NCBI RefSeq assembly: GCF_036906915.1
Contig: NZ_JBAKHX010000010.1
Span: forward strand, 90,506-154,505
Source of the DNA: Phytohabitans sp036906915
GTDB lineage: Bacteria > Actinomycetota > Actinomycetes > Mycobacteriales > Micromonosporaceae
DNA length: 64,000 nucleotides
Direction: 5' to 3'
Under the pieces are notes generated by a model. It made no database searches. It saw nothing but the letters and a program-made list of their open reading frames with translations, and was not told the origin of the DNA. The stretch's first letter is position 1, and each line of letters begins with the position of its first letter. Shown piece by piece: positions 6,720 through 16,236 of the stretch. The translations under genes were made by a program, and so were the position numbers.

Positions 6720-9113
6720 ATGGAAACGACGTTGGACACCGCCGCACCGCTGACCGGTGAGGAACTGGCCCGCCTGGACGCCTACTGGCGGGCGGCGAAC
6801 TATCTCACTGTCGGGCAGATCTACCTGCTGGACAACCCGCTGCTGCGCGAGCCGCTGACGCCCGACCATGTCAAGCCGCGACTGCTCGGGCATTGGGGCA
6901 CCAGCCCAGGGCTCAACCTGATCTACGTCCACCTCAACCGCGCCATCGTGGCGCGCGACCTGTCGACGATCTACGTGACCGGGCCGGGGCACGGCGGGCC
7001 GGCGCTGGTGGCCAACACCTGGCTGGAGGGCACCTACAGCGAGCTGTACCCGTCGGTGAGCCGCGACGAGGCCGGCATGGCCCGACTGTTTCGCCAGTTC
7101 TCTTTCCCCGGCGGCATTCCCAGCCACGTCGCGCCCGAGGTGCCCGGCTCGATCCACGAGGGCGGCGAGCTCGGATATTCGCTGATGCACGCCTACGGCG
7201 CCGCGTTCGACAACCCGGACCTGCTCGTCGCCTGCGTGATCGGCGACGGCGAGGCCGAGACCGGCCCGCTCGCCGCCAGCTGGCTGTCCAACGTGTACCT
7301 GAATCCGGCCCGGGACGGTGCCGTGCTGCCGATCCTGCACCTCAACGGGTACAAGATCGCCAACCCGACGGCGCTGGACCGGATCCCAGCCGAAGACCTG
7401 CTCGCCATGATGCGCGGCTTCGGCTACGAGCCGTACGTAATCTCTGGGGACGACCCCGCCACCGTGCACCAGCAGTTCGCCGGCACCCTGGACCGGGCCC
7501 TGGACGAGATCGCCGCCATTCAGCGGCACGCCCGCACGACCGGCGACGGCTCCCGGCCCCGCTGGCCGATGATCATCCTGCGCACCCCCAAGGGCTGGAC
7601 CGGCCCGCACGAGGTGGACGGCAAGCTGGTGGAAGGCACGTTCCGGGCGCACCAGGTGCCGCTGTCGGGGGTCCGCGACAACCCCGACCACCTGCGGCAA
7701 CTCGAGGCCTGGCTGCGCTCGTACCGGCCGGAGGAACTGTTCGACGCCACCGGTGCCCCAGTCGACGAACTGGCCGCGCTGCCGCCGTCCGGCGACCGGC
7801 GGATGAGCGCGAACCCGCACGCCAACGGCGGCGTGGTACTGCGCGACCTGGTCCTGCCGGACTTCCGCGAGTACGCCGTCGACGTATCCCAACCCGGCGA
7901 GCCGGTCGCCGAGGCCACCCGGGTGCTGGGCACCTGGCTGCGCGACGTTATCCGGGCGAATCCCGACCGGTTCAGGCTGCTGGGCCCCGACGAGGTCGCC
8001 TCCAACCGCCTCGACGCGGCCCTGGAGGTCACCGACCGCGCGTTCACCGCCGAGGTCCGCGACGGCGACGATCACCTCTCCCCCGAAGGTCGGGTCATGG
8101 AGGTGCTATCCGAGCACCTGTGCCAGGGTTGGCTAGAGGGATATCTGCTCACCGGACGGCACGGCCTGTTCACCAGCTACGAGGCGTTCATCCACGTGGT
8201 CGACTCGATGGTCAACCAGCACGCCAAATGGCTCAAGGTGACCCGCAACATCCCCTGGCGCCGGCCCCTGGCCTCGCTGAACTACCTGCTCTCCTCGCAC
8301 GTATGGCGCCAGGACCACAACGGCTTCTCCCACCAGGACCCCGGCTTCATCGACCACGTCGTCAACAAGAAGGCCGAAGTCGTACGCGTCTACCTGCCAC
8401 CGGACGCCAACACCCTGCTGTCCACCATGGACCACTGCCTACGCAGCCGCCACTACATCAACGTGGTCGTCGCCGGAAAGCAGCCGGCGCCGAGCTGGCT
8501 GACCATGGACGAGGCCATCCTGCACTGCCGGCGCGGCCTCGGCATCTGGAACTGGGCCAGCACCGACGACGGCGCCGAACCCGACATCGTGCTCGCCTGC
8601 GCCGGCGACGTACCCACCCTGGAAACCCTCGCCGCCGCCGACCTGCTACGCCAGCACCTACCCGACCTCAAGGTACGCCTCGTCAACGTCGTCGACCTGA
8701 TGCGCCTGCAACCCGACAGCGAACACCCGCACGGCCTGCCGGACACCCAGTTCGACACCGTCTTCACCACCGACAAGCCCATCATCTTCGCCTACCACGG
8801 CTATCCCTGGCTCATCCACCGCCTCACCTACCGGCGCACCAACCACACCAACCTGCACGTGCGCGGGTACAAAGAGGAAGGCACCACCACCACACCCTTC
8901 GACATGGTCATGCTCAACGACCTCGACCGGTACCACCTCGCCATCGACGTCATCGACCGCGTGCCCGGCCTGCGCACCCGGGCCGCTCACCTACGCCAAG
9001 CCATGGTCGACGCCCGCCAGCAGTGCCGCGACCACACCCGCCAACACGGCGAAGACGCACCCCAGGTCACCGAATGGCGCTGGATCCGCGAGGAGGCCGA
9101 AACCACGCCCTGA
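6720..9113 (+). CDS. xfp: Xylulose-5-phosphate/fructose-6-phosphate phosphoketolase
   Basis: 797 residues, the usual length. It contains the phosphoketolase signatures TGPGHGGPALVANTWLEG (from residue 87), SFPGGIPSH (128-136) and the thiamine-diphosphate/Mg site GDGEAETGP (175-183) followed by LHLNGYKIANPT, as well as the C-terminal RGYKEEGTTTTPFDM motif. The enzyme splits xylulose-5-P (or fructose-6-P) with phosphate into acetyl-phosphate and an aldose phosphate in the cytoplasm. It stands alone, preceded by a hairpin, and is not linked here to ackA or pta. Acetyl units from this route would be consistent with the aceAB glyoxylate genes 20 kb downstream, but no regulatory link is visible. 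Confidence 0.96.
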   Translation: METTLDTAAPLTGEELARLDAYWRAANYLTVGQIYLLDNPLLREPLTPDHVKPRLLGHWGTSPGLNLIYVHLNRAIVARDLSTIYVTGPGHGGPALVANTWLEGTYSELYPSVSRDEAGMARLFRQFSFPGGIPSHVAPEVPGSIHEGGELGYSLMHAYGAAFDNPDLLVACVIGDGEAETGPLAASWLSNVYLNPARDGAVLPILHLNGYKIANPTALDRIPAEDLLAMMRGFGYEPYVISGDDPATVHQQFAGTLDRALDEIAAIQRHARTTGDGSRPRWPMIILRTPKGWTGPHEVDGKLVEGTFRAHQVPLSGVRDNPDHLRQLEAWLRSYRPEELFDATGAPVDELAALPPSGDRRMSANPHANGGVVLRDLVLPDFREYAVDVSQPGEPVAEATRVLGTWLRDVIRANPDRFRLLGPDEVASNRLDAALEVTDRAFTAEVRDGDDHLSPEGRVMEVLSEHLCQGWLEGYLLTGRHGLFTSYEAFIHVVDSMVNQHAKWLKVTRNIPWRRPLASLNYLLSSHVWRQDHNGFSHQDPGFIDHVVNKKAEVVRVYLPPDANTLLSTMDHCLRSRHYINVVVAGKQPAPSWLTMDEAILHCRRGLGIWNWASTDDGAEPDIVLACAGDVPTLETLAAADLLRQHLPDLKVRLVNVVDLMRLQPDSEHPHGLPDTQFDTVFTTDKPIIFAYHGYPWLIHRLTYRRTNHTNLHVRGYKEEGTTTTPFDMVMLNDLDRYHLAIDVIDRVPGLRTRAAHLRQAMVDARQQCRDHTRQHGEDAPQVTEWRWIREEAETTP

Positions 9114-9355
9114 TCCCGGGCACGCGCGGGGTCCCCCCGACGGCGTCTCGCGCACCGTCTCCGCCGGCGTTCGGCGTGCGGCGCGCCGCCGGCACGGTGA
9201 ACACCCTGATCGAGCGTCGCCGGCGCGCGCCCAGGCCTGAGGAGCAGATTTCGGCTGTGACACGTACGGTGACGTGATCCGCCGCAATCCGCGACGCCTG
9301 CTAGCCTCTCCGTGGCGCCGGTGAGGCAGGACGACGACACATGGAGCTAGCGGCA

Positions 9356-10252
9356 ATGACCGATTCCGCGGTCACGGAGCACCACTCCACGTCGCCTCTG
9401 CGCCAATTGGCGACCACACACGGCCTCAGGGTGGCCGGCGCCCGCCCAAGCCTGCTGGCCTACGCGCGCCAGCTCTGGGGCTACCGGCATTTCATCGGTG
9501 CATACGCCAACGCGAAGCTGGTCGCCTCCTTCAGCACCGCCCGCCTGGGCCAGCTATGGCAGATTCTCACGCCGCTGACCAACGCGGCGGTTTACTACCT
9601 GATCTTCGGCGTCATCCTCAACACCCGAGGCCAGGTCGACAACTTCATCGCCTACCTGTGCACCGGTCTGTTCGTCTTCACGTTCACGCAAGGGGTCGTG
9701 CAGCAGGGCACCCAGTCGATCAGCGGCAGCCTCGGGCTCATCAGGGCGCTCCATTTCCCCCGCGCGTGCCTGCCGATCGCGGTGATGCTCACCCAGTTCC
9801 AGACACTGGTGGCGGCCATCGTCGTGCTGATCGGGATCGTGCTGGTATCCGGCGAGCCGATCACCGTGGAGTGGCTGCTACTCGTGCCGACCCTGTTCCT
9901 CCAGTCCGTGTTCAACACCGGACTGGCACTCGCCATGGCCCGGCTCGGCGCCAAGCTCACCGACGTCAAACAGGTCATCCCGTTCGTCATGCGCACCTGG
10001 ATGTACGGCTCCGGCGTGCTGTACAGCGTCGAGAACTTCGAGAAGCACCTGCCGGCCGGCGTGGCCGTGCTGGTGGAGGCCAATCCACTGCTCATTTACA
10101 TCGAGCTGGCGCGGCATTCACTGATGGAGTCCGCGCCCCTCGCCTCGCCCGTGCCACAACTCTGGCTGCTGGCGGTCGGCTGGGCACTGCTCGTCGGCTT
10201 CGCGGGTTTCCTGTTCTTCTGGCGCGGAGAGCGGGAGTACGGCCGTGGCTGA
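9356..10252 (+). CDS. ABC-2 type polysaccharide exporter permease (Wzm-like)
   Basis: About 298 residues with six membrane segments and the ABC-2 permease pattern LGQLWQILTPLTNAAVYYLI near the first two. It exports an undecaprenyl-linked glycan across the membrane together with the ATPase of the following gene. Two starts are possible: ATG 9341 (weak Shine-Dalgarno) and ATG 9356, which has GGAG nine bases upstream and was chosen. The 3' end overlaps the ATPase gene by eight bases. It opens the surface-glycan cluster that extends to 24011. Confidence 0.88.
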   Translation: MTDSAVTEHHSTSPLRQLATTHGLRVAGARPSLLAYARQLWGYRHFIGAYANAKLVASFSTARLGQLWQILTPLTNAAVYYLIFGVILNTRGQVDNFIAYLCTGLFVFTFTQGVVQQGTQSISGSLGLIRALHFPRACLPIAVMLTQFQTLVAAIVVLIGIVLVSGEPITVEWLLLVPTLFLQSVFNTGLALAMARLGAKLTDVKQVIPFVMRTWMYGSGVLYSVENFEKHLPAGVAVLVEANPLLIYIELARHSLMESAPLASPVPQLWLLAVGWALLVGFAGFLFFWRGEREYGRG

Positions 10253-11048
10253 ATCCGCACCGCACCATGCGTGTCCTCCCGCAAGCACCTGCGTCCCGAC
10301 TGTCATCGTCGACGACGTCCACGTGGTTTATCGGGTGCACGGCAGCGGCGGTGGCGCCACGAGCCCGGTCGCGGCCCTACGCCGAATACTCACCGGCACC
10401 AGGGCGCCGACGATCCGCGAGGTGCACGCCGTCAAGGGCGTCAGTTTCGTGGCCCACGAGGGCGAGGCGATCGGCATCATCGGCAGCAACGGCTCCGGCA
10501 AGTCGACACTGCTACGCACCATCGCCGGCCTCCTGCCGCCCAACCGGGGCGCCGTGTACACCAAGGGCCAGCCGTCGCTGCTCGGCGTGAACGCCGCGCT
10601 GCTCAGTGACCTGTCGGGCGAGCGCAATGCCTTGTTGGGCTGCCTGGCGATGGGCATGAGCCGCGCGGAGGCGCGCCGGCTCGTGCCCGAGATCATCGAG
10701 TACTCGGGCATCAATGAGCGCGGCGACTTCGGGTCGTTGCCGATGCGTACGTACTCGTCCGGCATGGCCGCCCGGCTGCGCTTCGCCATCGCGTCCGCCA
10801 AGAGTCACGAGGTGCTGCTCATCGATGAGGCGTTGGCGACCGGCGACGCGAAATTCCGCAGGCGTAGCGAGGAGCGCATCAGGAAGATGCGCGAAGCGGC
10901 CGGCACGGTATTTCTCGTGAGTCACCAGAACAGCACGATCCGTGACACCTGCGAACGCACCATCTGGCTCGAGGCGGGCCTGATCCGGATGGATGGATCA
11001 ACTGACGAGGTCGTCGGCGCCTACGAACAATTCACCCGTGGCGGTTGA
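10245..11048 (+). CDS. Polysaccharide export ABC ATPase (Wzt-like, without glycan-binding domain)
   Basis: 267 residues from a GTG start. Walker A GSNGSGKST at 80-88, signature YSSGM near 170, Walker B VLLIDEALATGD, and switch His in VSHQNS. This is the TagH/Wzt subfamily that powers export of lipid-linked polysaccharides. Wzt proteins of the O9a type carry a further C-terminal carbohydrate-binding domain of about 150 residues for chain-end recognition; it is absent here, so export is probably not coupled to recognition of a capped terminus. It is co-transcribed with the permease. Confidence 0.9.
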   Translation: MAESAPHHACPPASTCVPTVIVDDVHVVYRVHGSGGGATSPVAALRRILTGTRAPTIREVHAVKGVSFVAHEGEAIGIIGSNGSGKSTLLRTIAGLLPPNRGAVYTKGQPSLLGVNAALLSDLSGERNALLGCLAMGMSRAEARRLVPEIIEYSGINERGDFGSLPMRTYSSGMAARLRFAIASAKSHEVLLIDEALATGDAKFRRRSEERIRKMREAAGTVFLVSHQNSTIRDTCERTIWLEAGLIRMDGSTDEVVGAYEQFTRGG

Positions 11049-11267
11049 TCGCACGGGGATTTGCACTATGCCCCCACAATAAGCATCGCGGCGGGTACTC
11101 TTCGACGAGCAAACCGACCGCGAAGAGCAATCCCGCGTCGCTCAATCATGATCGCGGTCCGTGCCGCCACAGACCGTTCGGCGCGTCGCCGTACGGTTCT
11201 TCATCCCGCCAAAGATCTTCAAGGCATCGATTGTCCGACGACGCTCGCGACGATTTGGAGAGGAAGC

Positions 11268-12311
11268 ATGGGGGTAATAGCACAAATAGGATATGGATAC
11301 TGGGGACCTAATCTGGCGCGAAACCTCCAGTCCGAAGCCGGTGGTGACTGGCGCTATCTGATCGAAAAGTCGCCCGAACGCAGGGCCGTCGCGGCGGCGA
11401 CGTATCCGCATATACGCGTGGTGGACGAGCTTGACGCCGTCCTCTCGGATCCGGACGTAACGTCGGTGATCGTCGCGACGCCGGCTGTCACACATGCCGC
11501 CCTCGCGCGACGCGCGCTTCTCGCCGACAAGCACGTGCTCGTGGAGAAGCCGCTGGCACTCACCACCGCCGACGCGGTCGATCTCGCGAGCACGGCCGAC
11601 CGCCGCGGGCTCGTCCTCATGGTCGGGCACACATTCGAGTTCGTGCCGGCTGTACGCGCCATGCGGGAGATCATTCTTTCCGGTGCGATCGGCAGTCCGC
11701 TCTATCTGCATTCCCAGCGACTCAACCTGGGCCGAATTCAAAACGACGTCAACGCGTTCTGGTCCATCGGGCCGCATGACGTGTCCATCGCCAACTTCCT
11801 TTTCGGCACCGCACCGGAGTGGGTCTCCGCACAGGGTGCCCGCTATCTCAACGCCGACGTCGAAGACGTGGTGATCGTGACGCTGGGCTATCCCGGCGGC
11901 GTCCTGGCCAGCCTGCACGTGAGCTGGCTCGACCCGCTCAAGACCCGACGTGTCACCGTCGTGGGCAGCCAGCGGATGCTCGTGTACGACGACCTCGACG
12001 CCGAGGCCCGCCTGAAGATCTTCGACAAGGGCGCCGACCGCTACGGACCCACGGCTTACGGCGCGTGGCAGTACCGGTTGCGGGACGGCTCGATCGAGGT
12101 GCCGCGACTCGACCTGACGGAGCCACTTGCCGCTGAGATCGGCCACTTCCTGGAGTGCGTCCGGATCGGTAAGCGGCCGGACACCGATGGCTGGAACGGC
12201 GCGCGCGTCGTCGCGGTGTGCGAGGCGATCGATCAATCACTCGCCGCGGAGGGCATGCGGACGCCGGTGAGCGCCCCGACCGCGCCCGAAGGCCCCGTGA
12301 CGCGCGCATGA
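11268..12311 (+). CDS. Gfo/Idh/MocA oxidoreductase, probable nucleotide-sugar 3-dehydrogenase
   Basis: 347 residues from ATG 11268, which has GGAGAGG upstream; the frame is open further but without family sequence. Rossmann motif GYGYWG at 8-13, EKPLA near residue 95 and GPHDVSI near 165 are typical of NAD(P)-dependent Gfo/Idh/MocA sugar dehydrogenases. Followed by an acetyltransferase and a DegT aminotransferase with ATGA overlaps, it most likely oxidises the C3 hydroxyl of a nucleotide-linked sugar for transamination, as in WbpB-WbpE-WbpD of 2,3-diacetamido sugar synthesis (inference). The first ten codons are AT-rich and rare for this genome (ATA twice, GTA, GGA, TAT). Confidence 0.85.
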   Translation: MGVIAQIGYGYWGPNLARNLQSEAGGDWRYLIEKSPERRAVAAATYPHIRVVDELDAVLSDPDVTSVIVATPAVTHAALARRALLADKHVLVEKPLALTTADAVDLASTADRRGLVLMVGHTFEFVPAVRAMREIILSGAIGSPLYLHSQRLNLGRIQNDVNAFWSIGPHDVSIANFLFGTAPEWVSAQGARYLNADVEDVVIVTLGYPGGVLASLHVSWLDPLKTRRVTVVGSQRMLVYDDLDAEARLKIFDKGADRYGPTAYGAWQYRLRDGSIEVPRLDLTEPLAAEIGHFLECVRIGKRPDTDGWNGARVVAVCEAIDQSLAAEGMRTPVSAPTAPEGPVTRA

Positions 12312-12958
12312 CCACCGACATCAGTCCGCTCTCCGTGGTCGCCGAGGGCGTCGAACTCGGCGAAGGCGCGGTCATCGAGGATCTGTGCGTCATCGGCCGG
12401 CACGGTCCGACGGCGAAGACCGTCATCGGCGTCGGGGCGACGGTACGCAGCCACACCGTCATCTACGCCGGCAACACCATCGGCGCCAACTTCGCCACCG
12501 GGCACCACGTGCTGCTGCGCGAGGCCAACACCGTCGGCGACGACGTCTCCATCGGCTCCTCCACCGTGATCGAGCACCACGTCACGATCGGTCACGGCGT
12601 GCGGATCCACTCGCAGTGCTTCATTCCCGAATACTCGGTGCTGGAGCCGGGGGCGTGGATCGGTCCTCGCGTGACCCTCACCAACGCCCCGTTCCCGCGG
12701 TGCCCTGACGTCGCGCGCTGCCTCACCGGCGTCACGGTCGGGCGGGACGCGCGGGTCGGCGCGAACGCCACCATCGTGCCCGGGGTGCGGATCGGCGCGC
12801 GGGCGCTGATCGGTGCCGGCGCGGTCGTCACCAGGGACGTGCCGGAGGGCGCCGTGGTGGTCGGAGTGGCCGCCCGGCCCGTCAAGTCGATCGACGACCT
12901 GCTGTGCCCCGCTGGGCTCGACCACCGCCCCTACGACACGATCGGGGCGGCGGAATGA
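12308..12958 (+). CDS. Left-handed beta-helix N-acyltransferase
   Basis: 216 residues built almost wholly of hexapeptide repeats (for example VGRDARVGANATIVPGVRIG), the left-handed beta-helix of trimeric acyl-CoA transferases such as WbpD, WlbB and QdtC. C-terminal helix motif ARPVKSID matches sugar N-acetyltransferases. It would acylate the amino group placed on the sugar by the following aminotransferase. The ATG overlaps the stop of the dehydrogenase gene by four bases (ATGA), and its own stop overlaps the next start in the same way. Confidence 0.87.
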   Translation: MTTDISPLSVVAEGVELGEGAVIEDLCVIGRHGPTAKTVIGVGATVRSHTVIYAGNTIGANFATGHHVLLREANTVGDDVSIGSSTVIEHHVTIGHGVRIHSQCFIPEYSVLEPGAWIGPRVTLTNAPFPRCPDVARCLTGVTVGRDARVGANATIVPGVRIGARALIGAGAVVTRDVPEGAVVVGVAARPVKSIDDLLCPAGLDHRPYDTIGAAE

Positions 12959-14082
12959 GCCCACGGATCCCACTGGTGGACCTGAAGGCCGCGTACGCAC
13001 GCCGGCGGGCGGACATCGACGCGGCTATGCGCGAGGTCATCGAGAACACGCGGTTCATCCAGGGCCAGGAGGTCGCCGAGCTGGAGCGGGACTTCGCCCG
13101 GTTCTGCGGCACCAGCCACGCGATCGGCGTCGGCTCCGGCACCGCCGCCCTCCACCTCGTCCTCGCCGCACTCGGCGTCGGCCCCGGCGACACGGTGGCG
13201 GTGCCCGCGCACACGTTCGCGGCCACCGCCGAACCGGTGACCTGGCTGGGCGCGCGGCCGCGCTTCGTCGACGTCGACCCGGAGACCGGCTGCCTGGACC
13301 CCATCGCACTGAAGTCGGCCATCGACGGCGTCAAGGCCGTCATACCCGTGCACCTGTACGGGCGCCCCGCCGACATGGCGGCGATCTCGGCCATAGCGGC
13401 GGACGCTGGCGTACCTGTCATCGAAGACGCGGCGCAGGCCCACGGCGCCGAGCTGGACGGTCCAGAGCAGACCCGACGGGCCGGTGCGTTGGGCCGCGCA
13501 GGGTGCTTCTCCTGCTACCCGGGCAAGAACCTCGGCGCCTTCGGCGACGCCGGCCTCGTGACGACCGACGACGGGCGGATCGCCGCCGCTGTGCGCAGCC
13601 TGCGCGATCACGGTCGCACCAGCAAGTACGAGCACCAGGTGGTCGGCTACGCGCATCGCCTGGACACGCTCCAGGCGGCTGTGCTCCTGGTGAAGCTGCG
13701 CACCCTGGACGCCGACAACGAACGGCGGCGCGTCCTCGCCGCCGCGTACTCCGCGCAGCTGGCCGGTGTCGGCGACCTGGTCACACCGGCTGAGACTCCC
13801 GGTCGGCGCGGCGTGTACCACCTGTACGTGCTGCGGACCGCACACCGCGACGCGCTGCTGGCCCACCTCAACGCGGCGGGCGTCGGCGCCGGCGTTCACT
13901 ACCCGATCCCGCTGCACCGGCAGCCGGCGTTCGCGTCAATCGGATACGGCGACGGCGACCTGCCGGCCACGGAGGCGTGGGCGCGGGAGTGCCTGTCGCT
14001 GCCGCTCTTTCCGGAGCTCACCGCCGAGCAGCAGGAGCGCGTCGTGGCCGCCGTCCGCGACTACTTCGAGACGGTCTCGTAG
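12955..14082 (+). CDS. DegT/DnrJ/EryC1/StrS sugar aminotransferase
   Basis: 375 residues, starting PRIPLVDLKAAY, the usual N terminus of this PLP family. Phosphate-binding GSGTAALHL at 60-68, VIEDAAQAHGA at 155-165, and the Schiff-base Lys191 in CYPGKNLGAFGD are present. It transfers an amino group, usually from glutamate, to the keto group of a nucleotide sugar. ATGA overlap with the acyltransferase gene shows one operon with dehydrogenase and acyltransferase, together giving oxidation, amination and N-acylation of one carbon. It is convergent with the next glycosyltransferase, only three bases away. Confidence 0.92.
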   Translation: MSPRIPLVDLKAAYARRRADIDAAMREVIENTRFIQGQEVAELERDFARFCGTSHAIGVGSGTAALHLVLAALGVGPGDTVAVPAHTFAATAEPVTWLGARPRFVDVDPETGCLDPIALKSAIDGVKAVIPVHLYGRPADMAAISAIAADAGVPVIEDAAQAHGAELDGPEQTRRAGALGRAGCFSCYPGKNLGAFGDAGLVTTDDGRIAAAVRSLRDHGRTSKYEHQVVGYAHRLDTLQAAVLLVKLRTLDADNERRRVLAAAYSAQLAGVGDLVTPAETPGRRGVYHLYVLRTAHRDALLAHLNAAGVGAGVHYPIPLHRQPAFASIGYGDGDLPATEAWARECLSLPLFPELTAEQQERVVAAVRDYFETVS

Positions 14083-14085
14083 CGA

Positions 14086-16236
14086 CTACTCGCCAGCCGG
14101 CACCGACATCGAGGTGGTGACGGTCAGGTCCGGGTGCCGGCGGGCGAGCCGCCAGCCGATGGCGACCCCGCTGGCACCGGATATGACCACCCGGCTGGCG
14201 CCCGCCAGCTCCAGCTGGGGCAGCACCTCGCGCCGCGCGATCCGCCACAGGATGAACGGGCGTACGACGTTGTAGCCGCGCCGAAACACCCTGGCGTGGA
14301 AGTAGCCGGCCGCTCGACGGTAGCCCCGCCGCAGGCGCAGCACCGCCAGCTCCGGTCCGATGGCCGGCTGGCGCCTGGCCAGCGCCGCGGCGGTGGCCAG
14401 GAGCTTACCCGGTGCCTTGTAGACCAGGAACCGCTCGGCGCGCAGCACCAGCAGGCGGCGTTCGGCCGCTTCGACGGAGAAGACCCGCACCCGCTCGCCA
14501 CCGGCCACCCGGCTCTCCAGGGCCCCATCGGCGGTGAGCACGTCGACCGCGTATCCGCGACCTGTCACCGCCCGGGTGAAGTCTCTAATGGCGCCCGGGC
14601 TGGAGGGGTTCATCGCGATCAGGACGAGTCGCCCGGCAGTGACGCGCGCCCCTTGGCGGTCTCCCGCGCGCGACTCCTGCCCCGCCAGGTCCGGCCGGTA
14701 GGCGTCGAGCAGGTCCGCCCGCACGGTCTCCCGGCCGTACCGGCCGACCAGGCTCTCCCGCGCCTTAGCAAGATCGAGTGTGGACAGCCGCTCGCGCAGG
14801 TCGCGGTATCCGTCGACGATCGCGGCCGGATCGTCGCCCGGCTCGAACATGAGACCGGCGACGCCATCGAGGCCGGCGAGGGTCTCAGCCGGACCCTGGC
14901 TGCGGGCGACCAGCACCGGCGTACCCGTGGCGACGGCCTCGACGACCGTGAGGCCGAACGTCTCGGCCGGGCTGGCGTGCACCAGCACGTCGTGGTGGCG
15001 CATCAGCTCGCCCACCTGTGCCGGCGGCACCGGCGGGCGCAGCTCGACGCGCCCGCGCAGGTCAGGCTCGCCGATACGGCGCTGGATCGACTCGTCCAGC
15101 TCGCCCGAGCCGACGAGTGTGAGCGTGGCCCGCGACTGCTCGCGCGCGACGCGGGCGAACGCGTCGATCAGCAGGGGTACGCCCTTCTGCGCCAGCATCC
15201 GTCCGACGTAGAGCCAGCGGAGCAGGTCGCTCGGCGGCTCGGGACGGACGGCGAAGTGGTCGAAGTCGACCACGTTGGGCACGATCCGCAGCTTCTCCCG
15301 GTGCTGCGGGAACTGCGCGCTGACGAGGTCGAGCAGGTGCCGGCTCACACACATCAGGACGTCTACGCGGGCGAGCATCCGCTCGTATCGCTGCCGCGAA
15401 GCCCGATCGCCGAACACCTTGGGCAGAAAGCTGGCGTGCTCGGTGACCACGATGCGCGCGTCCGGTCGGCCCAGCTCGGCCGCGAGCACGCCGCCGTAGA
15501 TGCCGGTGTGCGCGTGGATCAGCGGCGCCTCGATGCGCCCGGTGGGCAGCGCCGCGCCGAGCATCCTGACATGGCTGTCGACCCGCCTGGCGTAGTTGAC
15601 CCCGCTCGTGACCACGGGCACGCAGACGCGGGTGAGCTCACCCTCCGGCCGGTCTTCGAGGGTGGCGTTCCCCCACCGCGCCGCCAAGCGATCCGCGATC
15701 AGGCCGAGCCGGTCGGCCGCGCCGGGCGTGTCCTTCGGGAACCCCCATTCCTGCGTGTGCAGGATGGCGACGCGCTCGAAGGTCCCGTCGACCGCCCGGG
15801 CGGCCGCCTGGACGAAGGAGCCCGAGAACGGGTCGTTCGGCGACGGGTACCAGGGCGTGACGACCGCCAGGTCAGCGGCGGCCGGCCGGCGGCCCGGATC
15901 GGTGCCCGGCTCGAACCGCACCGTCAGCTCGCGGTGTCGCCGGTGGGCCGCCCAGGCGACCGGCAGCGCCTGAAGGTCTCCCGCGATCATCAGGTTGGCG
16001 GTGGGCAACGCGTGCTTGCGGCCGGCTGCCAGGCGGGTCGCGGCCACGATGGCCGACTGGGGCGTGGCGGCGTCGACGCGGTGCACGGTGACTCCGGGCG
16101 CGACCTCGAGATCAGCGGTGTCGGGGCGGTCCGCGACGATCAGGTGGACCTCCGCGCCGTCCGCCGCGAGCCGGGCGGTGTGGTGCACCGCCGCGGGCAA
16201 CCGGTGCGGACCGAGCGCGACGTACGTGGCGATCAA
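14086..16236 (-). CDS. Multidomain GT4-type glycosyltransferase
   Basis: About 716 residues from a TTG that overlaps the stop of the upstream gene (TTGA); the open frame extends further but only as a shadow of that gene. Three parts are visible: an N-terminal Rossmann-like segment (about 1-115, LIATYVALGPHRLPAAVHHT), a complete GT-B family 4 enzyme (about 120-545) with AVVTPWYPSPNDPFSGSFVQ, LYVGRMLAQKGVPLLIDAF and the donor motif SPAETFGLTVVEAVATGTPV, and a C-terminal segment (about 550-716) resembling another GT-B N-terminal half. It should transfer a sugar from a nucleotide donor onto the growing cytoplasmic glycan. Operon with the next glycosyltransferase on the minus strand. Confidence 0.78.
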   Translation of the reverse strand: MIATYVALGPHRLPAAVHHTARLAADGAEVHLIVADRPDTADLEVAPGVTVHRVDAATPQSAIVAATRLAAGRKHALPTANLMIAGDLQALPVAWAAHRRHRELTVRFEPGTDPGRRPAAADLAVVTPWYPSPNDPFSGSFVQAAARAVDGTFERVAILHTQEWGFPKDTPGAADRLGLIADRLAARWGNATLEDRPEGELTRVCVPVVTSGVNYARRVDSHVRMLGAALPTGRIEAPLIHAHTGIYGGVLAAELGRPDARIVVTEHASFLPKVFGDRASRQRYERMLARVDVLMCVSRHLLDLVSAQFPQHREKLRIVPNVVDFDHFAVRPEPPSDLLRWLYVGRMLAQKGVPLLIDAFARVAREQSRATLTLVGSGELDESIQRRIGEPDLRGRVELRPPVPPAQVGELMRHHDVLVHASPAETFGLTVVEAVATGTPVLVARSQGPAETLAGLDGVAGLMFEPGDDPAAIVDGYRDLRERLSTLDLAKARESLVGRYGRETVRADLLDAYRPDLAGQESRAGDRQGARVTAGRLVLIAMNPSSPGAIRDFTRAVTGRGYAVDVLTADGALESRVAGGERVRVFSVEAAERRLLVLRAERFLVYKAPGKLLATAAALARRQPAIGPELAVLRLRRGYRRAAGYFHARVFRRGYNVVRPFILWRIARREVLPQLELAGASRVVISGASGVAIGWRLARRHPDLTVTTSMSVPAGE

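Noticed and set aside
6893..9277. Second plus-strand frame of 794 codons inside the phosphoketolase gene
   Set aside because: Arg/Pro/Ala-rich translation with no motif; the phosphoketolase frame is certain.
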